NCBI GenBank assembly: GCA_003024985.2
Contig: PXIH01S0003168.1
Direction: 5' to 3' (one strand)
Source of the DNA: Euperipatoides rowelli
Lineage: Eukaryota; Onychophora; Udeonychophora; Euonychophora; Peripatopsidae
DNA length: 11,537 bases
Part shown: piece by piece, positions 1-6,784 of the stretch
How positions within the stretch are numbered: the first letter of the stretch is position 1
Layout of the letters: each line of letters starts with the position of its first letter
Program-made: the position numbers and the translations under genes
Notes under the pieces: generated by a model
Databases searched by the model: none
Told to the model about the DNA's origin: nothing
What the model saw: the letters and a program-made list of their open reading frames with translations, nothing else

Positions 1-154
1 TGTATTTTAATTTTTTTTTTTATTAACCTAAATGAATTTTTATTTTGCTCTATAGTTCTATAGATTTTACTTTTTAAAAGATTGTAATATTAATGTTTAA
101 AATATTTAAAGTGCATTTAAATTCTATTTTTTTAATTTCACATTTTTATTTCAG
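1..154 (+). other. 3' end of an upstream NELF-B intron
   Basis: AT-rich non-coding sequence ending in a pyrimidine-rich tract and TTTCAG at 149-154, a good 3' splice acceptor. The reading frame of the following exon is homologous to the interior of NELF-B, so this is an intron rather than a promoter. The earlier exons of the gene lie left of the window. Confidence 0.8.
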
Positions 155-643
155 GACAGCATGTTGATTACCAAGTATATACCATGTTTAATGTCATTTG
201 TCGTCGACGATCAGATTAGGACTGTTTGTTCTAAGCTTGGAGAGCTTGTTGATCTTGTTCCACCTCCTCCTCCTGATGCTTATCTGGCATTCTTGCAAGA
301 AAATAGTGTAGCCTGTGTTTTGGCTATGTATTATACCCTTCATGTAACCCGCTTGCGTGACAAATCAGCTCTGTGTCGTGCCTTACCTCTTCTAGTAAAT
401 TGTGAAGGAGATCGAGCCTTTGAAGACACTTTCCTCCATTCTTTTGTATCTGCTTTAATCCCCTTGGGTGAGGAGCTAGCATCAGAAGACTTTTGCTCTG
501 TCGTATTTGATGAATATCTCCTAGTTTCAGCATCCAAAGAACATGTTCAGAGGCATATTTTAAGATTATTATGGTTCCTGCATCGAAAATTACCTCCTCC
601 TCGATTAACATCTCTTATGAAAACTCTCCAACCCACTACAGAG
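155..643 (+). CDS. NELFB: NELF-B (COBRA1) internal coding exon, penultimate
   Basis: The exon encodes 163 residues of negative elongation factor subunit B, the nuclear scaffold subunit that joins other NELF subunits and helps stabilise promoter-proximal paused RNA polymerase II with DSIF. It aligns without gaps over long stretches to the C-terminal third of human NELF-B. Matching landmarks are LITKYIPCLMSF followed by VDD, a FLQE motif, the MYYTLHVT segment, a FEDTFLHS segment, EDFCS, and HVQRHILRLL near the end. A short proline run (PPPPP, about residue 38 of the ATG-initiated part) lies where the human protein has a different loop. The exon opens at the acceptor AG at 153-154, so the ATG at 161 is an internal Met and not a start. 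It ends at GAG/GTAAAT (643/644). Its length is divisible by three, so the downstream intron is phase 0. The frame is free of stops. Identification is firm; the exact first codon depends on the unseen upstream exon. Confidence 0.93.
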
Positions 644-921
644 GTAAATTTACAGTATATGCTTGTTTATTGTTTACCTGTGTTCATGTATTTTTAAGAA
701 ATAGTAGTTCATTATAGCTTTCAAAATGTATCATCATCAGAGAATTGAAAAAAAATAACCTTATAGGTTCCCAAATTTGAAATGTTACAGACCCAGAAGA
801 ATCCACAGGTCCAAAATTTAACAACAAATTTAATATTTTAATTCTACTGAATTAGCGTCTACATATATATTTGTTGGCATTATATTTTTCGTTTTTTAAA
901 TTAAACTCTAAATACATGCCA

Positions 922-1012
922 ATTTTTTAAAAATTTATAATAATATTGTTCCTCACATGTGGGCAAATAAATTAAAAAATTATCTTGAATTTGAGTGATC
1001 TGACAATATTGT
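922..1012 (+). repeat. Intronic interspersed repeat, copy 1
   Basis: The core at 945-992 is the same as 1572-1618 except for one extra A in an A run. Weaker similarity extends on both sides: a TTTTTTAAAA(A)TTTATAA block on the left and an ACAATATT block on the right. The core contains CACATGTG, a perfect 8-base palindrome. No coding potential is seen. It may be two fragments of one short transposon family or a local duplication. Confidence 0.8.
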
Positions 1013-1554
1013 ATTAATTTATTTAATTGCCCAGAACTGAAGTGTAATTTGTTGGTACTCCTCCCCCCTCCCCCAAAAAAAAAATGTGTTGAGATTTAAA
1101 TGGATGGTAATATTTAGTGGCATTCAATTAAGCGTTTGAATACTTCATTTTAAAACAACACAATCTTGTTATAAATCAGTTGCAACATCATGAAATAGAG
1201 GAAAATGAGTAGTATGCAACTCTAACAAAATCAATAGCGAAACCAATGGTACAATCCATTTTGTAAACAAAAAAACTAAAAATTTAATAAAACTTCAATT
1301 TAAAAAAGGTTCTGAATATTACTTACAAAATATAATTTCCTTTTTTTTTTTTCAAATTGTATTTTTCATTCCATCTCAACATGCATTTAGTAGCAATATC
1401 TTTGTTATTTTATCTAAATGAATTTCAGAAGTTAAAATTACTTAGTTTTGGTGTTCAATGATCGTTTAATGAAAAGAAGCGTGGCGTACCCAAAATGGGT
1501 TATATCCAAATGAAAATAAACAATATTCCATTGATATAAGCAATAAAATAAGTT

Positions 1555-1633
1555 ATTTTTTAAAATTTATAATTGTTCCTCACATGTGGGCAAATAAATT
1601 AAAAATTATCTTGAATTTTTAGTTACAATATTT
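1555..1633 (+). repeat. Intronic interspersed repeat, copy 2
   Basis: This is the second copy of the repeat at 922-1012, about 630 bases downstream in the same orientation. It lacks a four-base TAAT stretch present in the left flank of copy 1 and one A in the core. Both lie in the same intron of NELF-B. Confidence 0.8.
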
Positions 1634-1853
1634 TGTTTAGTAAACATACACAGATTTGGGATATGAAATAGTATGTCGAAATGCTGTATAAAGTAACTTT
1701 GATAGAAATTGTGTCAGAAAAAAACCTATAGATATCAGAGATAAAAAATGAATTATTAAAATGTCGAAGAAAAAACTGTGCTGGATAATAGACCAATTTT
1801 ATTTCATGATAAATGGTTTTAATACTTGTATTGTCTTTTTTTTTTTTTAAAAG

Positions 1854-1985
1854 AATTCCGAAGCTGTTGAATCACTGTTTCAAGCTTTGACTGACAAGAT
1901 AGACAGTTATCAACCAAGTCCAGCTCATCAACCAGAAATTATGGATTCACCTTTAATGAGTGTACCTACACCAGCATCTCTATGA
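1854..1985 (+). CDS. NELFB: NELF-B (COBRA1) terminal coding exon with stop
   Basis: The last 43 codons plus TGA (1983-1985). The acceptor is a T tract followed by AAAAG at 1849-1853. The exon reads in the same phase as the exon ending at 643. The start, NSEAVESLFQAL, matches the helix that follows the last HEAT-like part of human NELF-B (GEAVKELYSQL). The remainder is a proline- and serine-rich tail with YQPSPAHQP and a terminal PTPASL, close in composition and length to the human tail ending in PAPAPL. The matching C-terminus on both sides of the intron makes the splice model strong. The tail is presumably flexible, as in other animals. Confidence 0.92.
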   Translation, partial: NSEAVESLFQALTDKIDSYQPSPAHQPEIMDSPLMSVPTPASL

Positions 1986-2100
1986 TTGCCTGCCGGTTTA
2001 AATAGAACATGATTTGATTTATCAAGACCAGATGTTCTTTATTTCCAAAATATGAGTGTAAATTTTGTTAATAAAAAATTATTTTAAGTTTGTACTGTAT
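1986..2100 (+). other. NELF-B 3' untranslated region
   Basis: Short AT-rich sequence between the TGA at 1983-1985 and the likely cleavage zone, roughly 15-25 bases after the AATAAA at 2070-2075. A T-rich, G-containing stretch follows at 2088-2118, which suits a downstream processing element. The cleavage position is inferred. Confidence 0.65.
2070..2075 (+). promoter_or_regulatory. Polyadenylation signal AATAAA of NELF-B
   Basis: Canonical AATAAA hexamer 85 bases after the stop codon and on the coding strand, followed by a GT-rich then T-rich stretch. It is the first such hexamer downstream of the stop. Confidence 0.75.
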
Positions 2101-2376
2101 TCATTTTTTTTTTTTTTTTAAATACAGTATATTATATTAGGTAGGGGAGAGGTGGACAACAGCCATTTTTTATTCTTTTATTGCACACATGCTGCAACTA
2201 TCATTAATATGATAGTGTCTTCTATACTGTAAAAGAAAGATGGAAGTTTTATCAACCAATGAAAGTAATTTGTATTTTTGGTTGAATTTGTTATATTTGT
2301 TTACTACCTAAAAATAATTGATGAATCCCAGCAGCTTGGTCGTGTGTCATGACAAGGCTAAGCTGTGCGGGATATA
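2101..2376. other. Intergenic spacer between NELF-B and the mariner derivative
   Basis: No gene is seen. It starts with a T tract and holds one perfect 8-bp-stem inverted repeat at 2197-2216. The last bases, a run of alternating T and A at 2372-2377, supply the TA target of the adjacent mariner insertion. Confidence 0.6.
2197..2216. repeat. Short perfect inverted repeat (8-bp stem, 4-nt loop)
   Basis: ACTATCAT (2197-2204) and ATGATAGT (2209-2216) are reverse complements separated by TAAT. It lies about 100 bases after the predicted NELF-B cleavage site. No role can be assigned; a chance palindrome in AT-rich DNA is possible. Confidence 0.5.
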
Positions 2377-2594
2377 TGAGGCATATTCATAAAGTAACGT
2401 TTTGAAATTTTTCCATTTCAGTTCTTCAATCCTGATTTACACAAGCATGCAAACTTCTTTCACTCATTGGCTAGTCACAGACTGCATTATGATTCAATTT
2501 GAGCTTGTTTAGATTTTATTATATGTTATGTTTAAAATGTTCAAAAAAATTGATGTGCCGCTCAACTTTGAAATAAGGTCCGTCATCCATTTCC
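2377..2594 (+). repeat. Left arm of the mariner inverted repeat
   Basis: The 218-base arm holds the terminal TATTCATAAAGTAA motif at 2385-2398, a leader, and the transposase ATG at 2537. Long blocks pair with the right arm: GAGCTTGTTTAGA, GTTTAAAATGT, GAAATAAGGTCC and others appear in reverse complement there. About 30 bases around 2440-2475 are missing from the right arm. Confidence 0.8.
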
Positions 2595-2650
2595 TGAATG
2601 CAAGAAATGTGAAACTAGCTGAAATTCATCGACATATTTTGACACCTTGA
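2537..2650 (+). pseudogene. Mariner transposase N-terminal fragment
   Basis: The frame opens at ATG 2537 and ends at TGA 2648-2650, giving 37 residues. EIRSVIHFLNARNVK then AEIHR match the first helix-turn-helix of mariner transposases, which binds the terminal repeats. The frame is cut just after this helix. The rest of the DNA-binding domain and the first catalytic Asp are missing, so a deletion lies between here and the fragment at 2668. Alone it could at most make a short DNA-binding peptide. Confidence 0.8.
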
Positions 2651-2667
2651 AAAAATTTCTTTGTGTA

Positions 2668-2855
2668 ATCCAGAACAAAATGTGTGGCATGCTGACTCAC
2701 AGAATTGTGTTGCTTCATGATAATTATTGGCCTCACACTGCTGATCAAAATCAGGCACTCATCCCAAAATTTGCCTGAGAACAATTGAATCATGCTCCCT
2801 ACAGACCTTTTTCAAGATCTCGCAATATGCAGCTGACTTTATTGATTTGCCTATG
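2668..2855 (+). pseudogene. Mariner transposase catalytic-domain fragment
   Basis: Frame 2668-2778 reads IQNK, then GMLTHRIVLLHDN and PHTA, which is the second catalytic Asp motif (HDN..PH) of mariner D,D34D transposases. It is followed by QALI. The next codons include TGA where the family has Trp, then EQLNHAPYRP, matching the conserved WE.L.HPPYSPD segment. After that the reading frame is lost, though DNA-level similarity to the DLAP..FHLF region with the third Asp seems to continue to about 2850. Between residue ~37 and this part, about two thirds of the protein including the first Asp is absent. Confidence 0.75.
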
Positions 2856-2862
2856 AATGTTA

Positions 2863-3049
2863 GGAAATGGAAATTGGACCTTATTTCACAGTTGGAGGGC
2901 AGATCGATTTTTTTTTTTGACATTTTAAACGTATAGAAAAAATTCTAAACAAGCTCTAATCGAGTCATTATTCAGTCTGTGGAAATCATGATTGAACCAC
3001 TGAAAATGGAAAAATTTAAAAACGGTGCTTACTTTATGAATAACCCTCT
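2863..3049 (-). repeat. Right arm of the mariner inverted repeat, with a second transposase start
   Basis: Read on the minus strand, this arm repeats the mariner 5' end: terminal motif at 3029-3042, leader, then an ATG at 2923 followed by SKKKID and CEIRS, the same N-terminal residues as at 2537. It differs from the left arm by a gap of about 30 bases, a longer A run after the ATG, and point changes, so the two arms have diverged after the rearrangement or came from related copies. Confidence 0.78.
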
Positions 3050-3808
3050 TATATACATATGTCCGATATTTGAACATGATAGCTTCGCCGAGCTGCAAAG
3101 TCTATCTCATAAGGCTTCCCTCCCCCCCTAATTATGCCTTATTCTATCTTGAGACGGACTATATTTTGTTCAGAGATTCTAAATTGCGTCTCGGTTGACA
3201 TCGTTCTCGGATTAGCATGATTGACGTCAGTCCAGACGGGGGCCTGCTTTAACTTATGCCACTCACAAGACCGTATACATATATTACTAATAATTGTATA
3301 TTATCTATAATTAGGCAATTTGTATAAGCACGGCAACCACACCTTTGGCTTCAATAGAGGGCAATACTGGCTTCCGTCGACCGCCTTTGGATACTAGCCA
3401 AAAGTGCAATCCTAATTGGAAATGTCTCTAATACCTCCCCAACATCCATGCAGGGGTACGTTGCGCAAACGAGGCACGAACGAGTCTACATGGCATGCTA
3501 TTACAGGTCAAGGAGACATATTCCGGGGATAATTACCAAATAAATGCCATAGTTTTATCACTAGTCTCTAAATACAGATATACTGTAGATGCCCAAATTA
3601 GAATAACTAATTGTGTCACATCCATATGCAAGCCTTAGTATAGAGAGGCTACCCCAAGACCATAACATTTATTAAAAGCTAGTAAAGGGTCTAGAAACCA
3701 GCACAAACCAACGAAATTAAACAGGAAACTAGCTAACCTAACAAATACACTATTTAATTGTAAAAATAGTGAATTCAGCTCGGGCCGGCCATCTAGGAGA
3801 CTAAAGAG
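3050..3808. other. Non-coding region, unassigned
   Basis: No protein gene, RNA gene or known element can be recognised on either strand. Base composition is less AT-rich at 3100-3500 than in neighbouring DNA. The stretch around 3150-3480 has no long open frame. It may be old transposon sequence. Confidence 0.5.
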
Positions 3809-3825
3809 AAAGGGGGACCCCCTTT
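3809..3825. repeat. GC-rich perfect palindrome
   Basis: AAAGGGGG, one A, CCCCCTTT: a perfect 8-bp inverted repeat in a surrounding AT-rich context. It is followed six bases later by a second hairpin. It may form part of a structured transposon end or leader. Confidence 0.6.
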
Positions 3826-3831
3826 ATTATC

Positions 3832-3854
3832 CCTGCCCTGATAGAACGGACAGG
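3832..3854. repeat. Second adjacent hairpin
   Basis: CCTGCCC (3832-3838) and GGACAGG (3848-3854) pair over seven positions (one as G-T) across a 9-base loop. It forms a back-to-back pair with the palindrome at 3809-3825. Confidence 0.5.
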
Positions 3855-3891
3855 TACCACCCCTATCGCGTGCGTAAGGAAGGGCCATCTG

Positions 3892-4568
3892 AAAAAGAGA
3901 TTAAAAATTATTAAATTCTAATTAAATAAGCATTTCAATAGTTAGCCTACACACACACAAACGAGCGTTTACTTTATCAAATCATTTTGTTTATTTGCTT
4001 AGCATAAAATTTAACAATAAATGCATCCTTTCCCATTAACTATAGAATTTTACAAGCGTTTCCCAATTACAAAATTTATAACTTACACCCCTTGCCAGAG
4101 AGTGTCGTGAAAAAATAGAACGATAGAGGGATAGATATAGAGAGTATGACGAAGGGAAAGGGGGAAAAAAAGGAATAATTACTAAAGTTCTTATAAAATA
4201 AAGTTCAAGAGGATGGGTCGGGCGAAAATGGTGAAGGTCTGGGGTGTTCAATTTAGGAAAATGTCTGACTAGTACTCTTGAACTGCGATAAGAATTTGGT
4301 AAACTACGATGTTGGAATATTGTTAAAGCTATGAAATGATTAATTAGATTAGTTCTATGGTAAGTATCTAATGTTGACTGGAGACTGCTGCAACTATGGA
4401 CGGTGAAGAAGAATTTTATGCTGGAATCATCGAAATCTGCTGCATCAGTTGGAGAGATCGTCTAGCGTTCCATTCTTTCTCGGTCTTTTAAAAATTATCA
4501 AAATTTTGAACTGGGTCTCTTTGGACTCGAAGACCTGGTCGCTCTGCCTAGAAATGAGCTCTGCATGA
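3892..4568. other. Non-coding region, unassigned
   Basis: No gene recognised. Contents are a short CA repeat near 3949-3958, a purine-rich + strand stretch at about 4150-4175 ending in A and G runs, and open frames on the minus strand (4036-4251, 4445-4690) with low-complexity Phe/Ser-rich or featureless translations that match no family I know. Confidence 0.5.
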
Positions 4569-4577
4569 CTTTTTATA
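4569..4577 (-). promoter_or_regulatory. TATA-box-like core promoter motif
   Basis: The minus strand reads TATAAAAAG at 4577-4569. About 22 bases downstream is TCATTT (4557-4552), which resembles an insect initiator, and AGTCC lies about 29 bases after that A, near the position of a downstream promoter element. The strand agrees with the retroelement at 6344-11464, so it could be the promoter of a 3' or solo LTR. No LTR borders were found. Confidence 0.3.
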
Positions 4578-4893
4578 CTACTCTGGTTGCTAAAGATGAT
4601 CAAGACTGTTGAATCGACTCTCATAGGTCTCCAACTCGGCAACCTTGTTATTATGTAGATGAAGCTAGTGTTATCAAAGGGCGCCCTCAAGTGAGGAGAG
4701 CAGTAACTAATAGTTTGAAAATTTCTTCCAACTTATCTGAACTGGTTACTATGGCAACATAGCTTAACATGAAGTTTCATAGCTTTCTTTGAGTATCCTA
4801 ATCAGAATTTATCATACCATTGGTTAGAATAGTACTTCTGCCTCTTTCGGTTTACATCTTTGGATGATTCTCTGTACTTCACCGGACAAGGAC
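4578..4893. other. Non-coding region, unassigned
   Basis: No gene, repeat or RNA feature is supported on either strand. Ordinary mixed-composition intergenic or transposon-derived sequence. Confidence 0.5.
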
Positions 4894-4915
4894 GGGGGGG
4901 GGGGGGGGGGGGGGG
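4894..4915 (+). repeat. Homopolymer run of 22 G
   Basis: An uninterrupted run of 22 G between GGAC and AAATT. Such runs are unstable and often misread, so the length is uncertain. It could form a G-quadruplex. It has no obvious link to the flanking sequence. Confidence 0.8.
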
Positions 4916-5246
4916 AAATTAGACTCATTTGAGAGAAGATAGAGATGAAAATAATTTGAAAACAAACTTTATAAAATTTTAGAATCTACTGCTAAGCAAA
5001 TTAATTACTCAAGGAATAAATCTATAGATTTGTTCTGCCATTTACAAAATTTATTTGGTAAATGACATAACTCTCTCCTTGGGTTAAAAAAAAACTTCGC
5101 TGTGCTTTTGATTAACTATACTTACATTAATATAGACTAATAAGTGTTAGTCTGTTGTGCATTTGCTTAGTCGTTTATTCTACAAGGAAATGAACATGAG
5201 TACCGTATATAATTTTTTTTTTGTTTAAATTTGCCAAGATTACCAA
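4916..5246. other. AT-rich non-coding region
   Basis: No gene recognised. It includes small inverted repeats, for example ATTTAC...GTAAAT around 5040-5065 and AGACTAA...TTAGTCT at 5134-5153, of a kind expected in AT-rich DNA. Confidence 0.5.
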
Positions 5247-5267
5247 CCCCCCCCCCTTTTTTTTTTT
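5247..5267 (-). other. Polypurine-tract candidate (A11 G10 on the minus strand)
   Basis: The + strand has C10 followed by T11, so the minus strand reads eleven A and ten G. Retroelements on the minus strand would have a polypurine tract just before their 3' LTR, and this lies about 1.1 kb beyond the end of the pol remnant. The next minus-strand bases are TTGG, not a clean TG LTR start. It may be simple low-complexity DNA. Confidence 0.25.
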
Positions 5268-5417
5268 GTATATGATTTCAAAAACGGTCTGTCTGTTCAC
5301 TGGCTGGTGATGCCAAACTTTCTTAAAAATTTTTTTTTTGATTATTATTACTCCACAATAAAATTTGGTTATCCTTACTATCTTCCCACCAAGACCAAAA
5401 CTCAGATTTACTATCCG

Positions 5418-5505
5418 ATAACAAAAAAAAAAAAACAATTTTTTATTAGATGGAATTTTCCAATAACAAAAAAAACAAAAAACAATTTTTTTCTTAGATA
5501 GAATT
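5418..5505 (+). repeat. Tandem duplication of an A-rich/T-rich unit (~44 bp)
   Basis: Two neighbouring copies share ATAACAAAAA, a CAATTTTTT block, TTAGAT, and GAATT: 5418-5456 and 5463-5505. They differ in A-run lengths and a few substitutions. No coding role. Confidence 0.6.
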
Positions 5506-5704
5506 CCTATCTATAAACAGCAACCTTTAGATAGCTTTACTCCCCACTAAAATTTTAGCTGGTCTAGCTATCTGAACTCTGTATTACTGCAACTTAAATT
5601 CTAGTAATGATAATTTTCAGTTTTCATTTTGAAAATCCATATTGCAGAGGTAGAAATATGGGTTTTCTACGCTCCTTTCTGTTGTCTAGCAACGTGTATT
5701 ATTA

Positions 5705-5717
5705 CCCCTTTTTTTTT
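5705..5717 (-). other. Polypurine-tract candidate (A9 G4 on the minus strand)
   Basis: The minus strand reads nine A and four G, followed by TAATAATACACG. It lies 626 bases beyond the pol stop at 6344 in the direction of the element, a plausible distance for the 3' LTR border of a gypsy-like element. No LTR partner is visible to confirm it. Confidence 0.3.
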
Positions 5718-6343
5718 GTTTAAGCGTTTCATTTAATTTACTTAGCTTGGGTTGTCGTCGTTTTCTTTGAACTATGGCTGGACTGGTAGTTCAAGATGTA
5801 ATTTATGTCGGATGGAGAGACCGAATGTTGCCGTAACTGAACCCACTCCACGGGCGTATGTCCCTATATTGGCGTATGAAAACCTGAAGGCGGCTCATAA
5901 ATTTGTTGTATTGTTGGAACATTCGCAAATAATTTTTTTGTTAGTTGCATCGTTAATTGTTTAAATTCAACTATTCCTCATTTCCTTGTTTTTGTGTATT
6001 TATTTAAATATCACTGTTAAGTAATTTATTTTGTTATGTGCTTGTTTTGTCAAAACTTTTTTGATTGTGTTTCCTTTAGTATACTTTATTTTACTGCAGG
6101 TTTGTTTTACATCACAAAATAATTTTTTATTTATTTAGTTTGTCTTCCTTTTGTTTCTTTTTTGTTTGTTTTATTTTTGTTTTACCCAGGTAAATATAAC
6201 TTATTCATTTGATTCTTTTTCTCAGGAAGTACCCATGTTTTATTTCAGGGTCTTTAGTATCGATAGGATTCTCGGACTCTGTTTTTGTTCAGTTTACCCA
6301 GAGCGTTTGAGAATTTTAGCTTTGCTGATTCAATTTCCACCAT
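5718..6343 (-). other. Non-coding stretch beyond the retroelement pol remnant
   Basis: Very A-rich on the minus strand, with stops in all frames. It shows no envelope-like domain, signal peptide or membrane segment on the minus strand. It may be the retroelement 3' untranslated region, or sequence left from a lost third gene. A 70-codon + strand open frame at 5752-5964 is not recognisable. Confidence 0.4.
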
Positions 6344-6650
6344 TTAATCTGGTGGTGCTGAGATCGAATCGTGCTTGTGCAAGATTTTAAGATATTTAGC
6401 ATATTCTTCTTTTTCTTTGTGTACGCTTACTCTTGCATCGTCNATCTCTATATCCTCATAAGGGGTTATTATGCTGTCGATTTGGGGTACTACTATGTTC
6501 ATCTTAGGCCTAAGGATTGCGTCCACATCATCAGCAATATCTTTACGATGCACGTACGCTTTGATTTTATCTACATGCACTTGTTTCACTTTTTCGGGGT
6601 GTTGAATGTCTCCAATGCGATAGTTCACCAGCAGTTCTTTTGATCACAGT
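6344..6650 (-). pseudogene. Integrase C-terminal end and post-integrase tail
   Basis: The frame 6628-6344 begins with NYRIGD and continues to a KQVHVDKIKAY segment, matching the NYRI...VHVDRLK end of gypsy integrases that follows the GPY/F module. After this come about 65 charged residues with no known domain, ending at TAA 6344-6346. The frame is open throughout, apart from one undetermined base at 6443, where an X results. Just upstream, the TGPN at about 6650-6660 in another frame is a worn GPY motif. Confidence 0.75.
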
Positions 6651-6667
6651 TTGGGCCGGTGTATTGG

Positions 6668-6784
6668 GGGTTTAGTTTTCTGTTGTGGCCAGAGTAACTA
6701 GGCACATCTAAGGCCAGATAATAAATTGTTTATTATAGGGTTTAATTTCCTGTTGTGGCCAGAGTAACTAGGGACATTTAAGGC
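6668..6784 (-). repeat. 70-bp-period duplication inside the integrase C-terminal region
   Basis: Bases 6668-6714 and 6738-6784 match at about 43 of 47 positions, including TGTTGTGGCCAGAGTAACTA in both. Both copies encode VPSYSGHNRKLNP on the minus strand. The offset is exactly 70 bases, not divisible by three, so the duplication itself puts the downstream tail out of frame. Confidence 0.9.

Larger units (their letters stand above)
644..1853 (+). other. NELF-B last intron (phase 0), 1,210 nt
   Basis: The intron begins with GTAAAT at 644 and ends with a long T tract and AAAAG at 1849-1853. The reading frame closes soon after the donor (stop at about 695), and coding homology resumes only at 1854. 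The interior is AT-rich with no gene. It holds two copies of a repeat (922-1012 and 1555-1633) and a C-rich/A-rich stretch at about 1061-1084. Confidence 0.85.
2377..3049 (+). mobile_element. Mariner-derived palindromic (head-to-head) non-autonomous element
   Basis: The element is bounded by TA on both sides (2375-2376 and 3050-3051), the usual target duplication of mariner/Tc1 transposons. The outer ends share TATTCATAAAGTAA in inverted orientation. The inverted similarity runs far beyond a normal mariner terminal repeat of about 30 bp: the left arm 2377-2594 matches the reverse complement of 2863-3049, apart from a gap of about 30 bases and scattered changes. Both arms include the start of the transposase gene. 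The middle carries a + strand fragment of the transposase catalytic domain. The right end is therefore an inverted copy of the left end, not the native mariner 3' end. No open reading frame could make a transposase, so it would need a helper in trans. Confidence 0.8.
3793..3891 (-). other. Short minus-strand ORF after a splice-acceptor-like tract
   Basis: On the minus strand a pyrimidine-rich run followed by CAG (3889-3891) directly precedes an ATG (3886-3888). A 31-codon frame follows, ending in TAG at 3793-3795. It contains two hairpins (3809-3825 and 3832-3854). Codon content is Gly/Pro-rich and unrecognised. It may be chance, or the remnant of an exon or subgenomic leader of a transposon. 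Confidence 0.25.

Noticed and set aside
324-611. Open frames on the minus strand opposite the NELF-B exon
   Set aside because: They are shadows of the conserved + strand exon and have no recognisable motif.
3948-3958. CA microsatellite
   Set aside because: Only about five repeat units, too short to list as a microsatellite.
4036-4251. 71-codon minus-strand open frame rich in Phe, Ser and Tyr
   Set aside because: The translation follows simple pyrimidine-rich DNA; no domain is seen.
4445-4690. 81-codon minus-strand open frame
   Set aside because: No family resemblance and no coding-like pattern. It contains the TATA-like motif, which fits non-coding DNA better.
5175-5438. 87-codon minus-strand open frame with Lys and Phe runs
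   Set aside because: Produced by A and T tracts including the A11G10 tract; low complexity, not a gene.
5752-5964. 70-codon + strand frame with a CNLC motif and hydrophobic end
   Set aside because: No real start codon in good context and no family match. A single CxxC and a hydrophobic tail are not enough evidence for a gene.
5718-6343. An envelope gene after pol, as in errantivirus-type gypsy elements
   Set aside because: No signal peptide, membrane anchor, cleavage-site or Cys pattern is visible on the minus strand, and stops occur in all frames.
6151-6643. + strand frames opposite the integrase tail
   Set aside because: The minus strand carries clear integrase homology over the same bases, so these are antisense shadows.
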